Shown piece by piece: positions 23,367 through 34,984 of a stretch of DNA of 64,000 nucleotides. A program made the translations under genes and the position numbers. The notes beneath the pieces were generated by a model. It did no database searches and was not told the DNA's origin. It saw nothing but the letters and a program-made list of their open reading frames with translations. Positions within the stretch are counted from its first letter, which is position 1, and the number at the start of each line of letters is the position of its first letter. Source of the DNA: Rehmannia glutinosa. Lineage: Eukaryota > Streptophyta > Magnoliopsida > Lamiales > Orobanchaceae. The DNA is taken from NCBI GenBank assembly GCA_016081115.2, contig CM071931.1, forward strand, positions 14,082,284 through 14,146,283, in the 5' to 3' direction.

Positions 23367-23875
23367 CAGAGAGTTCGAGAGATGAGAGAGTAAATATCAC
23401 CGAGAATATGAATTGGGGTCTGTGGGATAGGGCTTTAAAGGGTTAAGCAAAGGCTCGATTAATCCATAGAAACGAATGAACAAGATTAAACTAAGAGGAC
23501 TGAGTCCTTATATTCAGATCCTAGGACCCGAATAAATAACCCGCGGATAGAACCAAATAGAAATAGGGTTTGGCTTTTACGTTGCTTGTGGGCCGCAATT
23601 AGTGGGTTCACTTGGATAAGTGTAAAATGGGCCAAGACTAAGCAATTGGGCCAATAACACAACAATCTCGACTTTGGCTCATTGTAATTCATTAGACAAA
23701 CTCGGGAAAAAAATAAATTTGGTCATCATCATCGTCTTAGTGCCTACCTCACACGTGAGTTCAATAGACTTCATCATCATAATCAATAGAGTAGATTATG
23801 GTATCGAAACACTTAATTAAGCCGGATTTATATTTGTCGGACATACACAAACACACAACAAGTATTAGTCCAACA
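22855..23875 (-). repeat. Probable copia LTR (solo or truncated)
   Basis: On the minus strand it starts TGTTGGACTAATACTTG at 23875. It continues through a U3-like region, a CT-rich leader with the (GA)n microsatellite, and a long T/G-rich U5-like end. No PBS follows it. Classified by style only. Confidence 0.35.
23331..23360 (+). repeat. (GA)n microsatellite
   Basis: About 15 AG units. Confidence 0.95.
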
Positions 23876-23989
23876 ACTTTTTTGGACTTATAAGAAAACA
23901 CAAAGTAAGCATGCAAGCCCACTTGTAATTGTTAAGTTGGTTTTATACCAACGTATTGAGTATTCTAAACTAGGAGTTTGCGTTGTTTT

Positions 23990-26755
23990 CGGGTATTTTT
24001 ATTGTTGTTTGTGTCGAATTCATGTAATTAGTGGTCGTTTGAGAGTCGGGACTAGACTTGGTAGTCGAAATTGGTCAAGAACGATGTAAAACATGTTTGA
24101 TCCGGTGAAGACGCAATTTAGAAATAGAAAATTGCAAAATAATGGGTCACGGACGAGCGCCCACTTGATGTAGGGGATGAAGTTGCACAGAACAAAAGAG
24201 TGGTGGGGTGCAGCTGCCGCCCAAAACGGACAATAATAGATAATCTGCCCAGCAATGCAGCGGGGCCACTGCAGCTTGTCAGCAGTGCGCTGTGGACAGC
24301 ATGTAGGCGATCAGCAAAGAACACGGAAGGCTCTTGTGCACAAGACTATAGCGTGCAGTGGCGAGAGGAAGTTGTTTAGTGCATGCAGCTAGCCACATGG
24401 GAAGGGTCAGCTAGGCAGCGGTGACGTGCCCGAATGTGGGCTAAGCTATCTTTGGGCCTTTTGGACGGATTTTCGAGGTTTCAAGCTATAAATACAAGAA
24501 GTCACGAAAGTAAACGGGGTCGGATTTTTTTTTGAGCACAACGCAAGGCAAGAGACACGGAGCTGGGGTTCGGACGGCATTGGAGGCACTTCTTGTAAGT
24601 CCAAGAACGACAATCTAGAGGGGGTGAATAGATTATCTCCATCTTTTCGATTATGCCCTCTTTTCCGAACAAAACAAGCCAAGACAATAATAAAGGTGCG
24701 GGAAGTAAACAACACGCGTGCCGATTTATAGAGGTTCAACCCACCTAGGGCCTAATCCTCTACCACCCCAAAGATATTCGGGATGGATTTAAAAAGAAAA
24801 AAAGATTTTATTAATTACCAAAATTAATACAACACCTTACAACATCACCTTGAAGAGCACCACACTCTTCTTCCAACACCACCTTTGAGATTACCACAAT
24901 CTCTTCAAGATTACCACAATCTCTAACGGCACCTTTTGAAGATCACCACAATCTTCAACCTTGAAGAATACCAAATTCTTCAACACCTCAATAAGAAGAT
25001 CACCACAATCTTCTCGCACCTATCACCTAGATCATCAAAGTGTGTTCTTACACAAGAACACTCACAAGGATATCTTGTGTTGAATAATAACCCAAAATCA
25101 AGATTACAACTCGATAATGAATATTACAATTATGAGTGCAAGTGTAATCAAGAAATAAACCTAGACCTCAAGATGTGAAAGTGAAAGACCTTAGGCTATT
25201 ACAACAAGAATGATAACAATGAAGAACAAATATGTTTGCTTGAGTGTATCTTGTTGTGTTGTTGTTTTTTTTTCTCTTGTTGCTTGAATGAAGCCTCTAT
25301 TTATAGGAGAGGTTCGCTTGATTTCCGACATAGGCTCCTCCTTGGGGAGTGATTTTTCAAAGAAACCATTTAAAATCAAGATTATAACAAGTAGAAATCA
25401 ATCCCACAAATTAGGGAAAAGGTTCAAAAATGCAACGGATAGTTTTGATAACACAGGGGTTCGAACGGTCGCGCAGAGATAAGTTTGAAATGAGTTTGTC
25501 TGCGATTTTTACACGCAGAGGACCGGTCGAAGGGGGTTCGACCGTCACCCTTGATCTTGACTGGTTGGGGGTGTTTAAAAACGAAACAGGAAGACAGTAA
25601 CTCGAGAGGGCCTTCTCCAGGTAATTTGGCCGCCCTGGGTCGACCGGTCGCCCCTACCGGCCGACCTCCGGTCGACCGGCCGCCTCCCCGATTTCTCATA
25701 CGTCCCTTTTCCGCTTCAAAACTCAACTCAGGTATAGGTTGCCCAGGCATGCACTGGTCGAGTTCTGAAACAAAAATGTTGTCCAATTGTTTATTGAAAA
25801 TAAACTCCAAGAAATACTCCGAAAAATAGTAAAAACATTTTAAATCAATCGGAAGTATTTAGACAACATTTAGGGACATTGTTTTGGTTTAAAACTCATT
25901 TGAACAAAATCATCAAAATCATGATATAAACATTTATCTAACACTTCGTCGTCTGGACACCAAGAGAATTCCTTCTCTTTTCTTCTCAATTCTTTCTTTG
26001 CTTTTCTTTGTCAAATTTTTAAGATGTATAATTATTTCTTCACGCAGTGTTTGTACATCCATTATGAGTTAAACCCATATTTCTAGGGGATTGATATAAC
26101 TTACGTTTGAACCTATGTTTTGATATCCGTTTATGAAATTCGCATTTTTATTAATCTATTTATGCTATTTGATTTGATTGCATCTCAATTATCCCGGTCA
26201 ATAGTTTAGATTGTTTGGCGTGTTTGATTTGACACTCGAGGTAATTGAACGCATGGCCATAGAAAAGCACAACCTAGGGTTTCATGGAATCGAGAGGTTT
26301 ATGAATCTTTGAAGCATGTGATAGTATATTCATTGAGTGTATTGGGGTTTAATTTATGATTTTTATAGAGATATCGAAATCAAAATGGAACCTAGAATCA
26401 CTTGTCACTCGAGAGAGGAAGTGATAAACGGTAGGAATATTGGCTTATAGATTAATAACTTGTGATTAATAAACTGGATTGAGAACATAGGAGATAACTA
26501 GGTGAAATCAACCCTCTCGAATTCATATCTTAAGTGTTTGATTATTTGTCGAACCAATTGTTAGTTTAATTTTAGTTTTATTTTTAGTTTAATAAAACTC
26601 GTCTCTTTTCGATTTCTATATAGAATTAAGCTATTTTAATTATAGTACTTAGTATAAAATTCGATAACAATCCTCGTGGAGACGATAACCCTACTTTCAA
26701 AACTATACTAAAACTCGACACCGTACGCTGCATGTAAGAATTTCACGATCAAGTT
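23990..26755 (+). repeat. Ty3/gypsy (Athila/Tat-like) LTR, split by a copia solo LTR
   Basis: U3 with a TATAAATA box at 24487-24494 runs to 24593. It resumes after the inserted solo LTR at 25943. The end has the familiar sequence CCTCGTGGAGACGATAACCC, then TTTCACGATCAAGTTTTTT, which in this lineage sits at the LTR/PBS boundary. The PBS itself (GGCGCCGTTGCC type) is not intact: the sequence continues GGGGGGGCACTAG. The left end is a guess. Confidence 0.45.
24594..25942 (-). mobile_element. Solo LTR of a SIRE/Maximus-type copia element
   Basis: On the minus strand it begins TGTTAGATAAATG (25942) and ends CTTGGACTTACA (24594), preceded by the ATTCACCCCCTCTAGATTG-type tail of this family. TATA box CTATAAATAG-type at 25297-25305. 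Flanking pentamers CTTCT (24589-24593) and CTTCG (25943-25947) match at 4 of 5 positions. No PBS or PPT adjoins it, so it is a recombination remnant. Confidence 0.75.
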
Positions 26756-26769
26756 TTTTGGGGGGGCAC

Positions 26770-27445
26770 TAGTAACCAAATGTCAAAATTAAGAATTTTC
26801 AAACAAGTTTTGAACTTTGATAAGGGTAAATACTTAATACCCATATCAATGAGGATTGTATTTAGAAGCCACTTTTTCAAGACAGACTAATCCTTTTGAA
26901 ACAATATCTCTTATAAAATGAAACCTATCATCAATATGTTTGGTTGTATCATGCAAAACCGGGTTTTTACAAAGTCAATACCAGATTGAGAGTCGAAAAT
27001 ACTACTTCTTTTTGTTTAAGAAAAGCAATTTTAAACAAGACCTTTAAGCCATGAGGCCTTTAAAGCTTCAAATACATTAACATATTCTCGATTCTATGGT
27101 ATACAGAGCCACAATATGTTGCAACCGAGATTTCCAACTTATACAAGAACCACAAAGAGTAAAAACATAGGAAGTTGTTGATTTTCATTTGTCTTTATCA
27201 TTAGCATAATTTGAATCAACATATTCTTTCAAAGTTATGCAAGTTTCACATTTTGAGAAACACAAGCTATAATCGTTGAATGCCTCGAGATATCTCAATG
27301 TACCATTTAAGAGCATTCCAATGTACCATACTAGGATTAGACATGTATTTTCTCGCACAAGAAATAACATGGCAATATCGACTAAGACTTACCATTAAAT
27401 ACATAATGATCCAATTGCATTAGCATAAGGGATGTTTTTCATATT
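26770..27445 (-). pseudogene. Older copia element, RNase H part (left piece)
   Basis: The minus strand reads NIPYANAIGSLMY, then a LRYLEAFNDYSLCFSKCE-like segment (27185-27370) with YVDSNYANDKDK. After that come a VALYTTESEYV-like motif and the RNase H end near 26790. It is the direct continuation of the pol remnant at 41384-43130; the SIRE-type element sits between them. Many stops. Confidence 0.75.
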
Positions 27446-28896
27446 TGTTAGAAATTTATTATGTAGATTTTGATGATACCATATAAAACTTAAACTAGGA
27501 AGTTGGCACCCCATTTTCCTTGTAATTTGTATTGTAATAGACAGGTTGGAAAAGCTAAAGACTGCTTATGTGTCACCGAGTATGGCCAAGAAGGAAGTCA
27601 AGGACTCGACTAAGGAGTGTCGGTGAGGAACAAATTGAGAGAAGATCACTCAAGTCAACTCAAGTAGCCAAGTCTTAAAGTTGAAGTGACAATTGAGTTA
27701 TCCAACGACCGAGCCGACTCAGTCCCCTGGGGGTAAAGACAAATGATCTAGTCAATACAACCGACCTAGATTCGTTGATTAAAGTCAAGAATATTACTCA
27801 ATATAGTAATATGTCAAAGTCGTTAGGTCTAAAGTGTTAGTCCAAGAAATATGCAAAAGGAATAAACCAATGGGAAACACCGCACTTGTGTCGGGCACCA
27901 AATCTTTGTCAGAAAGACATTTAATACGAGGAAATGTCAACATCAAGGATCGCAACAAGATAAGCCAACTAACAAAAGTGATATTTGAAATTAGTCTATC
28001 TCTTCAACGAACAAAATTTCAAATGTGCACTATAAAAGGCCGAGGAAGTTATTGAGAAGAGGTTACCTAAACCACGAACAAGCAAGCAATATTCAAGAAT
28101 TTAACCATTAATATTCTCACGAACAAGCAAGCAATTCCTCAAGCCTAAAACTCAAAGGAAACCGATTCAACACAAGTTGTGAAGAAAGACGAGTTCAAAT
28201 CATTGAAGAGGAAACATTTGAAAAGCAAAGGGGTCTACTATCAAAGCTAGGATTCTAGAAAGGTTCAGGTCAAACCATTATCAAGTTTGTTGGAGGGATT
28301 CGTGATCAAATCCAAGAACTTGAGAATTGAGTCAAAGTAGCAAGCAGTTGCCCCGTGAAGAAGTCGAGTCGCAAGAGAAGCCACTGTGTGATCAAGGTTG
28401 TCTCGAGATCGTATTCGGCCGCTTTGTAAACCGATCTATTACATAGTGGATTCCTCCAGGAGTTGGAGAAGAGAGGATTATAAGAATTACCCCATCTTCG
28501 AACCTCTATAAAATATTTGTGTCATTTAGTTTGAAGAAATTCTCATTATATCTCTTTGTTAGAATCATATTTGCTATCCAACCGATAAATAACCAAGTCT
28601 TAATAATCAAGTGTTAAAAACAAACTTAAAACAAATCTAAGGGTGTTAAGTCTTCTCACTGTTAAAAACTCAATCGGCCAAGTTAAGTATTTGGATTGAG
28701 CAAAATGAGTTATACTATCAATAGCTCTATCGAACTGGTTGAGTGGGTAACTTATTTGAAAAGCCAACTTAGTTGTCCATCAAGGACACAGCTTGTACGT
28801 CAACTCTGTTGAATTATTTTAAAAGGATCGAATCGAAAATTTGGTAAAGTTTATTCAATCCCCTTCTAAACCTTACTTCACACCCTGGGACCTACA
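27446..28896 (+). repeat. 5' LTR of the SIRE-type element
   Basis: 1451 bp. TATAAAAGG box at 28031-28039. The tail TAAACCTTACTTCACACC then GGGACCTACA is shared with 41383 and 63981. Confidence 0.9.
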
Positions 28897-28898
28897 AG

Positions 28899-28913
28899 TG
28901 GTATCGTGAGCGG
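28899..28913 (+). other. Primer binding site of the SIRE-type element
   Basis: TGGTATCGTGAGCGG, two bases after the LTR. It is a one-insertion variant of the copia PBS; the sister element at 63984 has TGGTATTAGAGCGG. Confidence 0.75.
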
Positions 28914-29020
28914 TCGATTCATTGAGCCTTCCGCACTAGTTCTTGAACCAGATCACTATCTTTTCAAAAAGTTTTTAAACACTTGTATTTTCAAATTCTT
29001 TCATTTTAAGCAAAGTTATC

Positions 29021-30840
29021 ATCATGGAATCAAATCGACACGCATCCCTATGTTCTTTGTTGAAAAATTTGATGATTGAAAATTCCTATGCAGGCTCATC
29101 TATCTTCATTAGATGATGAAATGTGGCTTGTGATAGAGGATGAGCCACCGCAAATACTAAAAGTGAATACTACTGTAAGAAGAGTAAATTGCAATTTGAA
29201 GGAGAAGAAGTTGTTGATGAGGAAAGACCACCATGGTTAAAAAGCCAAGGATCGAGTGGACTAATGAAGATAGGGAGAGATACAACTTGGACAATGTGGC
29301 CAGGACATACTCTACAAGACATTGGACAAAGCAATGTTCAATAAAGTCAAATCTTGCAAACTGCAAAAGAAATGGAATAAACTGACTTTAATTTGTGAAG
29401 GATCGAACAAATTAAAGAAAACAAATCTCATTCTTGTTCAAAAATTTGAAAATTTCAAAATGCTTGAAGGTGAAACCATGGATCATTTGGATGCCGATTC
29501 ACCGAGATCACAAATGAGCTTTCACTCTTGGGAAGGAATATACACAAAAAAAAAAATGTGTATGAAGATCTTAAGAAGCCTTCCAAATTTGAATGGGAAA
29601 TGAAGATTATGGCCTTCGAGACATTCAATGGACCTCTCAAGAACATCTAACGATGAGCTATTCTCGGACCTCAAAGCCTATGAGTTTGAGCGAGAAGAAA
29701 AGTGCAACAGAGACATTGTACCAAGAACTTCACCGATGGCAAATGATGGAAAGAGAGTTGAACCCAGGAAGCCATGTATCAGAGGAAATTGCCTTATGGT
29801 CAAAGATTCAACAAGTTCTTCAATAAGAACTATAAAAAAATAAGGGTGAGACCTCTAGAAGACATTCACTCCTTCCAAATGAAGAGAAGACAGGCCACCC
29901 AAGAGAGTCGAACATCAAAGGGTTGAATATCGAGAGCCGATAATCCAAGAACAAAAAGTGGTGATCAAAGAGCCGAGAACTCCGTGTTGGAACCGCAGAC
30001 AACCAAGATATTTTGCGCTTGACTCGATCCTATCCATTAGTCAATAAATACAGAATGAGGAAGATAGAAAAGTCTTGAGAGAAAGAAGACAGAAAAGAAA
30101 AGAAAGCCATGTTGGCTGCCGAGATCGAGACAGTCAAGTCTAAAGAAGAGACTCGAGAAAGTAGTGGAAGCCGACTACTCTAGTGATTGTGAGGAAGAGG
30201 CTATGATTTGCCTTATGCCTAAAGAACAAGATCAACCAAATCAAGAAGATGAGGTACACTCTAACTCATCTCATTGATTCAAGTGATAGTGATTGTGATA
30301 CACACACTTCATCACCCTCGATCTTTATGATTCATTAGGCAAAATGATGAAAGATTTTGAACACATAAAATCATCACACACAATTCTAAATGAGGAAAAC
30401 AGCCGCTTAAAAGCCAACACTCAATGGTGACTAAAGTGATGAGTACTCTGAGTCATATAACCGATGAGAACACTAAGTCAAGGTGGAAATGCAAAGATCA
30501 CAACAGAGTTAATGCTATAGAAAAGAGGGAATGTGATTGCCTCATTTACAAAGGCATCCAAATCATTGGATGATCTTATCATGAGTCAAAAAGAATGTGG
30601 AGATAAGACATGCATAGGATTTAATTCCTTTGTGTACAAATCAAGTCAAGCTCAAAAGTGATTTTGGAAAAAGGATCTTCAAGCAATGAAGCATCTCAAA
30701 AATCCAAAACACCAAATGTTGCACCCACATTCACTCCAAAGCACAATCACAAACAAACCGGCCTTGGATACAAAGGAAAGGAAAACGGCCGATTGAGTTC
30801 CTCAAGAAACTCCAAACAAAAATACTCGTGAAAAGTAAAC
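29021..30840 (+). pseudogene. copia gag (UBN2 type), frameshifted
   Basis: Capsid polyprotein remnant. It opens with an ATGGAATC start at 29024. Next, in shifted frames, comes PMFFVEKFDDW and a QAHLSSLDDEMWLVIED-type segment (29050-29150). Around 29320-29480 is KSCKLQKKWNKLTLICEGSNK and the VQKFENFKMLEGETMD motif of the UBN2 gag domain. Around 29560-29720 lie MKILRSLPN and ELFSDLKAYEFEREEK motifs. After 30100 it is Lys/Glu-rich, with an acidic segment (EEEAMICLMPKEQD). No intact CCHC knuckle was located. At least six frame changes. Confidence 0.8.
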
Positions 30841-31299
30841 AGAGCTACCGTGATACCCTTAAATTTCATCGAAAAAAACACACATGATGGGAATGGTAGA
30901 AACTACCCAAACTATTATGATTGGAATAATGTGAAACATCAAAGAAAGACCTATGGAATACAAGCCAAGATGGCAAAGACCTAAAACTCAAAGAAAGGTC
31001 ATTCCAAAGGCAAAAGAGCTATTATCAAGACGCATACACACCCAAGCACTACACTCGTAAATTTCACAACTATCCCAAGAAAGCAATTGCTAAAACACAA
31101 ACACAGCATACTGAGACAAAAGAGGCGGATGTATGAACCTAAAACCCCAAGCAATCGCTAATGTGCACTATGATTATGGCACGATAGATGGCAACCTCTT
31201 GAGTCAATTCTTTTGGCTATAAAGGTTGGTTGGATCATCTTATAGCACTAACCCTCAGACCGATCAAGTATAGGTACTAAAACCGATTTCCTTGATTGC

Positions 31300-34200
31300 G
31301 GGTTCAAGGAACAACGAGTGCCAAGGAACCTGGTACATGGATAGTGGTTGTTCCGGACATATGACAGAAACAAGAAAACCTATCAAGATTCAAGGAAATT
31401 AGAGGTGCAAAAGTCATATTAGGAGGAAATGAAGCTCCAGGGGAAATCAAAGGCACAGGATCTATCAAAAAGAATGGATTTGAAATCACAGATGTTGCTT
31501 ATGTTGAAGGCCTCAACTTCAACTTGTTAAGCATCACCAACTCGTGATAAAGCTACAATGTTGGATTCAACATGGGAGTGTGCCGATCAAAGATCTTGAA
31601 TCAAATGAAATAGTCTGTGCAAGGATCAAGACAACAGAATATATATGTGGTAGATTGGTCTACTTCTACACCAAGCACTTGTTCATTAGCAAAAGAGCAC
31701 AAATCAAGTCAAGTCCGTGGGCACAAGAAGCCGAGTCATCCGAATTTCAAGACTATCAACAAGCTTGCAAGGTGTCATCTTGTAGAAAGATTGCGATTTC
31801 GAGGTACAAGAAAGAAAGTGTATCCGATGCATGCCGATGGGAAAGCAAATAAAGTCTTCATTCAAGGATAAGTCAAGTCCTTCTCAACAAGGATATTACA
31901 TCCATTTGTATATGGATCTCTTTGGTCCAGCTTGAGCCACCAAAGATAAGTGGAAAGAAATACACCTTAGTGGTGGTAGATGACTATTCAAGATATACAT
32001 GGACAATCTTCATGTGTAAAAAGAAGGAAACTTTGCGAAGTTACCTCATCCGATGAAAAGAGTTCAAAATGAAAAGAGTCAAACCATTATAAAAATAAGA
32101 TCGATAGAGGAATCGAGTTTGTCAATGGGATAATAACTCAAGATTGTGTTGAAAATGGAATTGCTCATGAGTTATCACCGCAAGAACTCCACAAAGAATG
32201 GAGTGGCTGAAAGAAAGGAATAGAACTCTCAAGGAAGTTCGCAAGGACCATGTTAATGTCGGATTGCTTAAGAGATTTTGGGCTGAAACCATTAACACAC
32301 CATGCTACACTCAAAATAGATGCATGATCACCAGTGCATTGACCAAGACTCCCTATTCAATTTGGACAGGAGAAAGCCAAATGTTGATATTTCGTGATAT
32401 TTGGATGTAAATGTTTCATCCATAACAATGGCAAAGATAATTTAAAGGCTTTTGATGCTAAAGTCGATGAAGGTATCTTTTTGGGATACTCACCGAGAGT
32501 AAAGCCTATAGAGTGTTGAACAAGAGGACTATGGTTACGGATAGAGTCTATCTATATGGTTTTTGACTTAACCTAATGTAAATGGAGAAGACATTTAAGA
32601 GTTAGCTTATAAGTCGAATCACCCAACTATGCGAGAAGAGTCCTTATGTTGAAGTTGAAGTAAGAGCACTCAACCCAGAGATGAAGATGAGATAGTCAAT
32701 CTCAAAGACAAATAGAAAGTCTACAAATTAATAAAGATGAAAGAGATGTTCAAGACAACTTAGTCTGAGATGGTTGAATCCAGAGACTTACTCCAAATCG
32801 ATGTGAGATGGCCGAGAGACCATCCACCGAGTTAGTTATTGGAGATGTTAGAGATAGCATAAGAACCGGATCCGAGCACAACATGAAGCTATGTTCACTT
32901 GTTTTATTTCCCAGATAGAGCCTAAAGATGTGTCTCAAGTATTGGATGATACACATTGGATTCAAGCCATGCAAGAAGAGTCAATCAGTTTGAAAGAAAC
33001 AAAGTACGGGAATTAGTGCATAGACCAACCCATCAAAATGTTATTGGCACAAAATGGGTTTTTAGAAACAAGATGAATGAGGAAGGATCGTTGTAAGAAA
33101 CAAAGCAAGATTGGTAGCCAAAGGGTATTGCCAAGAAGAGGGTATATTGATGAAACTTTTGCTCATGTTAAAAGATGGAAGCAATAAGGATGTTTCTTGC
33201 TTATCCGCATATAAGAACTTCACCGTGTGTATCAAATGGATGTCAAGAGTGCATTTCTAAATGGATTGTTAGAGGAAAAAGTCTATGTTAAACAACCTCC
33301 AAGTTTTGAGCAGAAAACTATTGGAGACAAGGTATATAAGCTCAAGAAAGCATTATATGGATCAAACAAGCACCAAGAGCATGGTATGATACATCGTCTC
33401 AATTTTTAATCGACAATGGATTCACCAAATGCAAAGTTGATAGAACACTCTTGAGTAATTCAAGATGGAGAGAGTATCTTGCTTGTTCAAATATATGTGG
33501 ATGACATCATTTTTGGTTCCACAAATAAAGAGATGTGTGACAAGTTCTCAAACCTCATGCAAGGTAAATTTGAGATGAGCATGATGTGAGAGCCGACTTT
33601 CTTCCTAGGACTTCAAGTCAAGCAAATGAAGGATGGAACTTTCATAAGTCAAACAAAATATACCGAGAGATTTGATGAAGAAATTTGGTATGGAAGAGAA
33701 GTCTTCTCGTGAAAATTCCAATGAATACATGGTCAAGATGGACATGGATACTGATGGCAAAGTTGTTGATCAAACCAGGATATAGAGCACTCATTGGATC
33801 ATTGCTCTATCTAACAGAAAGAGCCGACATCACCTTTGCAAAGAGGTGCATGTGCAAGATTTCAATCTACACCGAAGGAGAGCCACATGACTCGCAACTA
33901 AGAGAATCCTAAGATAATTGAAGGGATGCCAGTGAAGTTGGCTTATGGTATCCAAAAGAAGGTGGATTCAAGCTAATTGGTTACTCGTGACTGCACTATG
34001 CCTGGATGTAGAGTTGACAGGAAGAGTACCTCAAGTACATGTCAAATGCTTGGAAATAGATTGGTTTCTTGGTTCAAGAAGAAACAAAACTCAATTGCCA
34101 CATCCACACCGCAGCAGTACATAGTTGCGGCGATTATTGTGCCCAAGTCTTATGGATGAGATAACAATTTTGAGAGATTATGATATTGAAGAAAGAAAAA

Positions 34201-34440
34201 TTCCAATTATGTGTGATAACACTAGTGCTATTGCAATCACTCGCCAGAATCATGTGTTGCATTCAAGAGCAAAGCACATTGATGCCGATATCACTTCATA
34301 AGAGATCATGTAGAAAAAAAGATATCACCTTGGAATACATCTCAACCGATAAACAGTTAGCTAATATATTCACAAAGCTTCTATGTGAATCTAGATTTGA
34401 AGAGCTCAAAAATGAGTTAGGGTTAATTGAGTTTACAAAC
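31300..34440 (+). pseudogene. copia pol: protease, integrase, RT, RNase H (decayed)
   Basis: The protease active-site motif WYMDSGCSGHMT is at about 31325-31370. The pre-integrase zinc-binding region and DACRW-K segment lie at about 31740-31860. The integrase core follows with DDYSRYTWTIF (about 31980) and a degraded ENGIAHELSPQ segment (about 32155). RT begins near 32985 (REL-HRP-HQNVIGTKWVF). It has YQMDVKSAFLNGLLEE (from 33230) and an intact YVDD at 33494-33505. RNase H shows GCRVDRKSTS and RLVSWFKKKQNSIATST (33990-34120). It ends with DKQLANIFTKLLCESRFEELKNELG near 34425. Stops and shifts occur in each domain, so the element cannot mobilise itself. Confidence 0.88.
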
Positions 34441-34984
34441 TCGGAAGATTCAATCACAGAGAAAGAAAATGAGAAAATGAAAGGAGAACAAGTTTCACAT
34501 TTTAGCCAAGTGAAACAAAGTGTAGTCGTGAAGTCATTGTATTGAGTTAGTTAGTGACTAAGTTATTTCATAAGTAGAGAAAGCGATTAAGTCACTTTGG
34601 ATGTAAGTTTGAATCATTTATGAGCTAAGTGATAAGAACGTAGTTGTTTTAATTGAGCAGAATGTTTTTAAGGATGACGCCCCGTAATAATGACGGTCAC
34701 AATAAAAGCCGACAAGAAACCAAATGATTGGATATAAATGTTGTTGCATTTAATGCGGGAATTAAACGTGGTTTTGACATTTTAATCTTAGCCGTTGATT
34801 TTGATCAAAAATTTCAAAATCCAAAATATGTCCTTTCACGCCCCTTATATACGGAACTTCGCATTTGTCTCCTCACGCAAAATGTTCATCTTCAAGCAAA
34901 AGAAGCATTTTTCTCTAAAACCTGTGCGAACCCTAGTTCTTCTCAAGCAAGTTTCTCTTATTTTTGATCAAAAGAGAAACGCCC

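Noticed and set aside
25551..25829. Proline-rich protein on the plus strand
   Set aside because: It is the GC-rich palindromic U3 of a minus-strand solo LTR.
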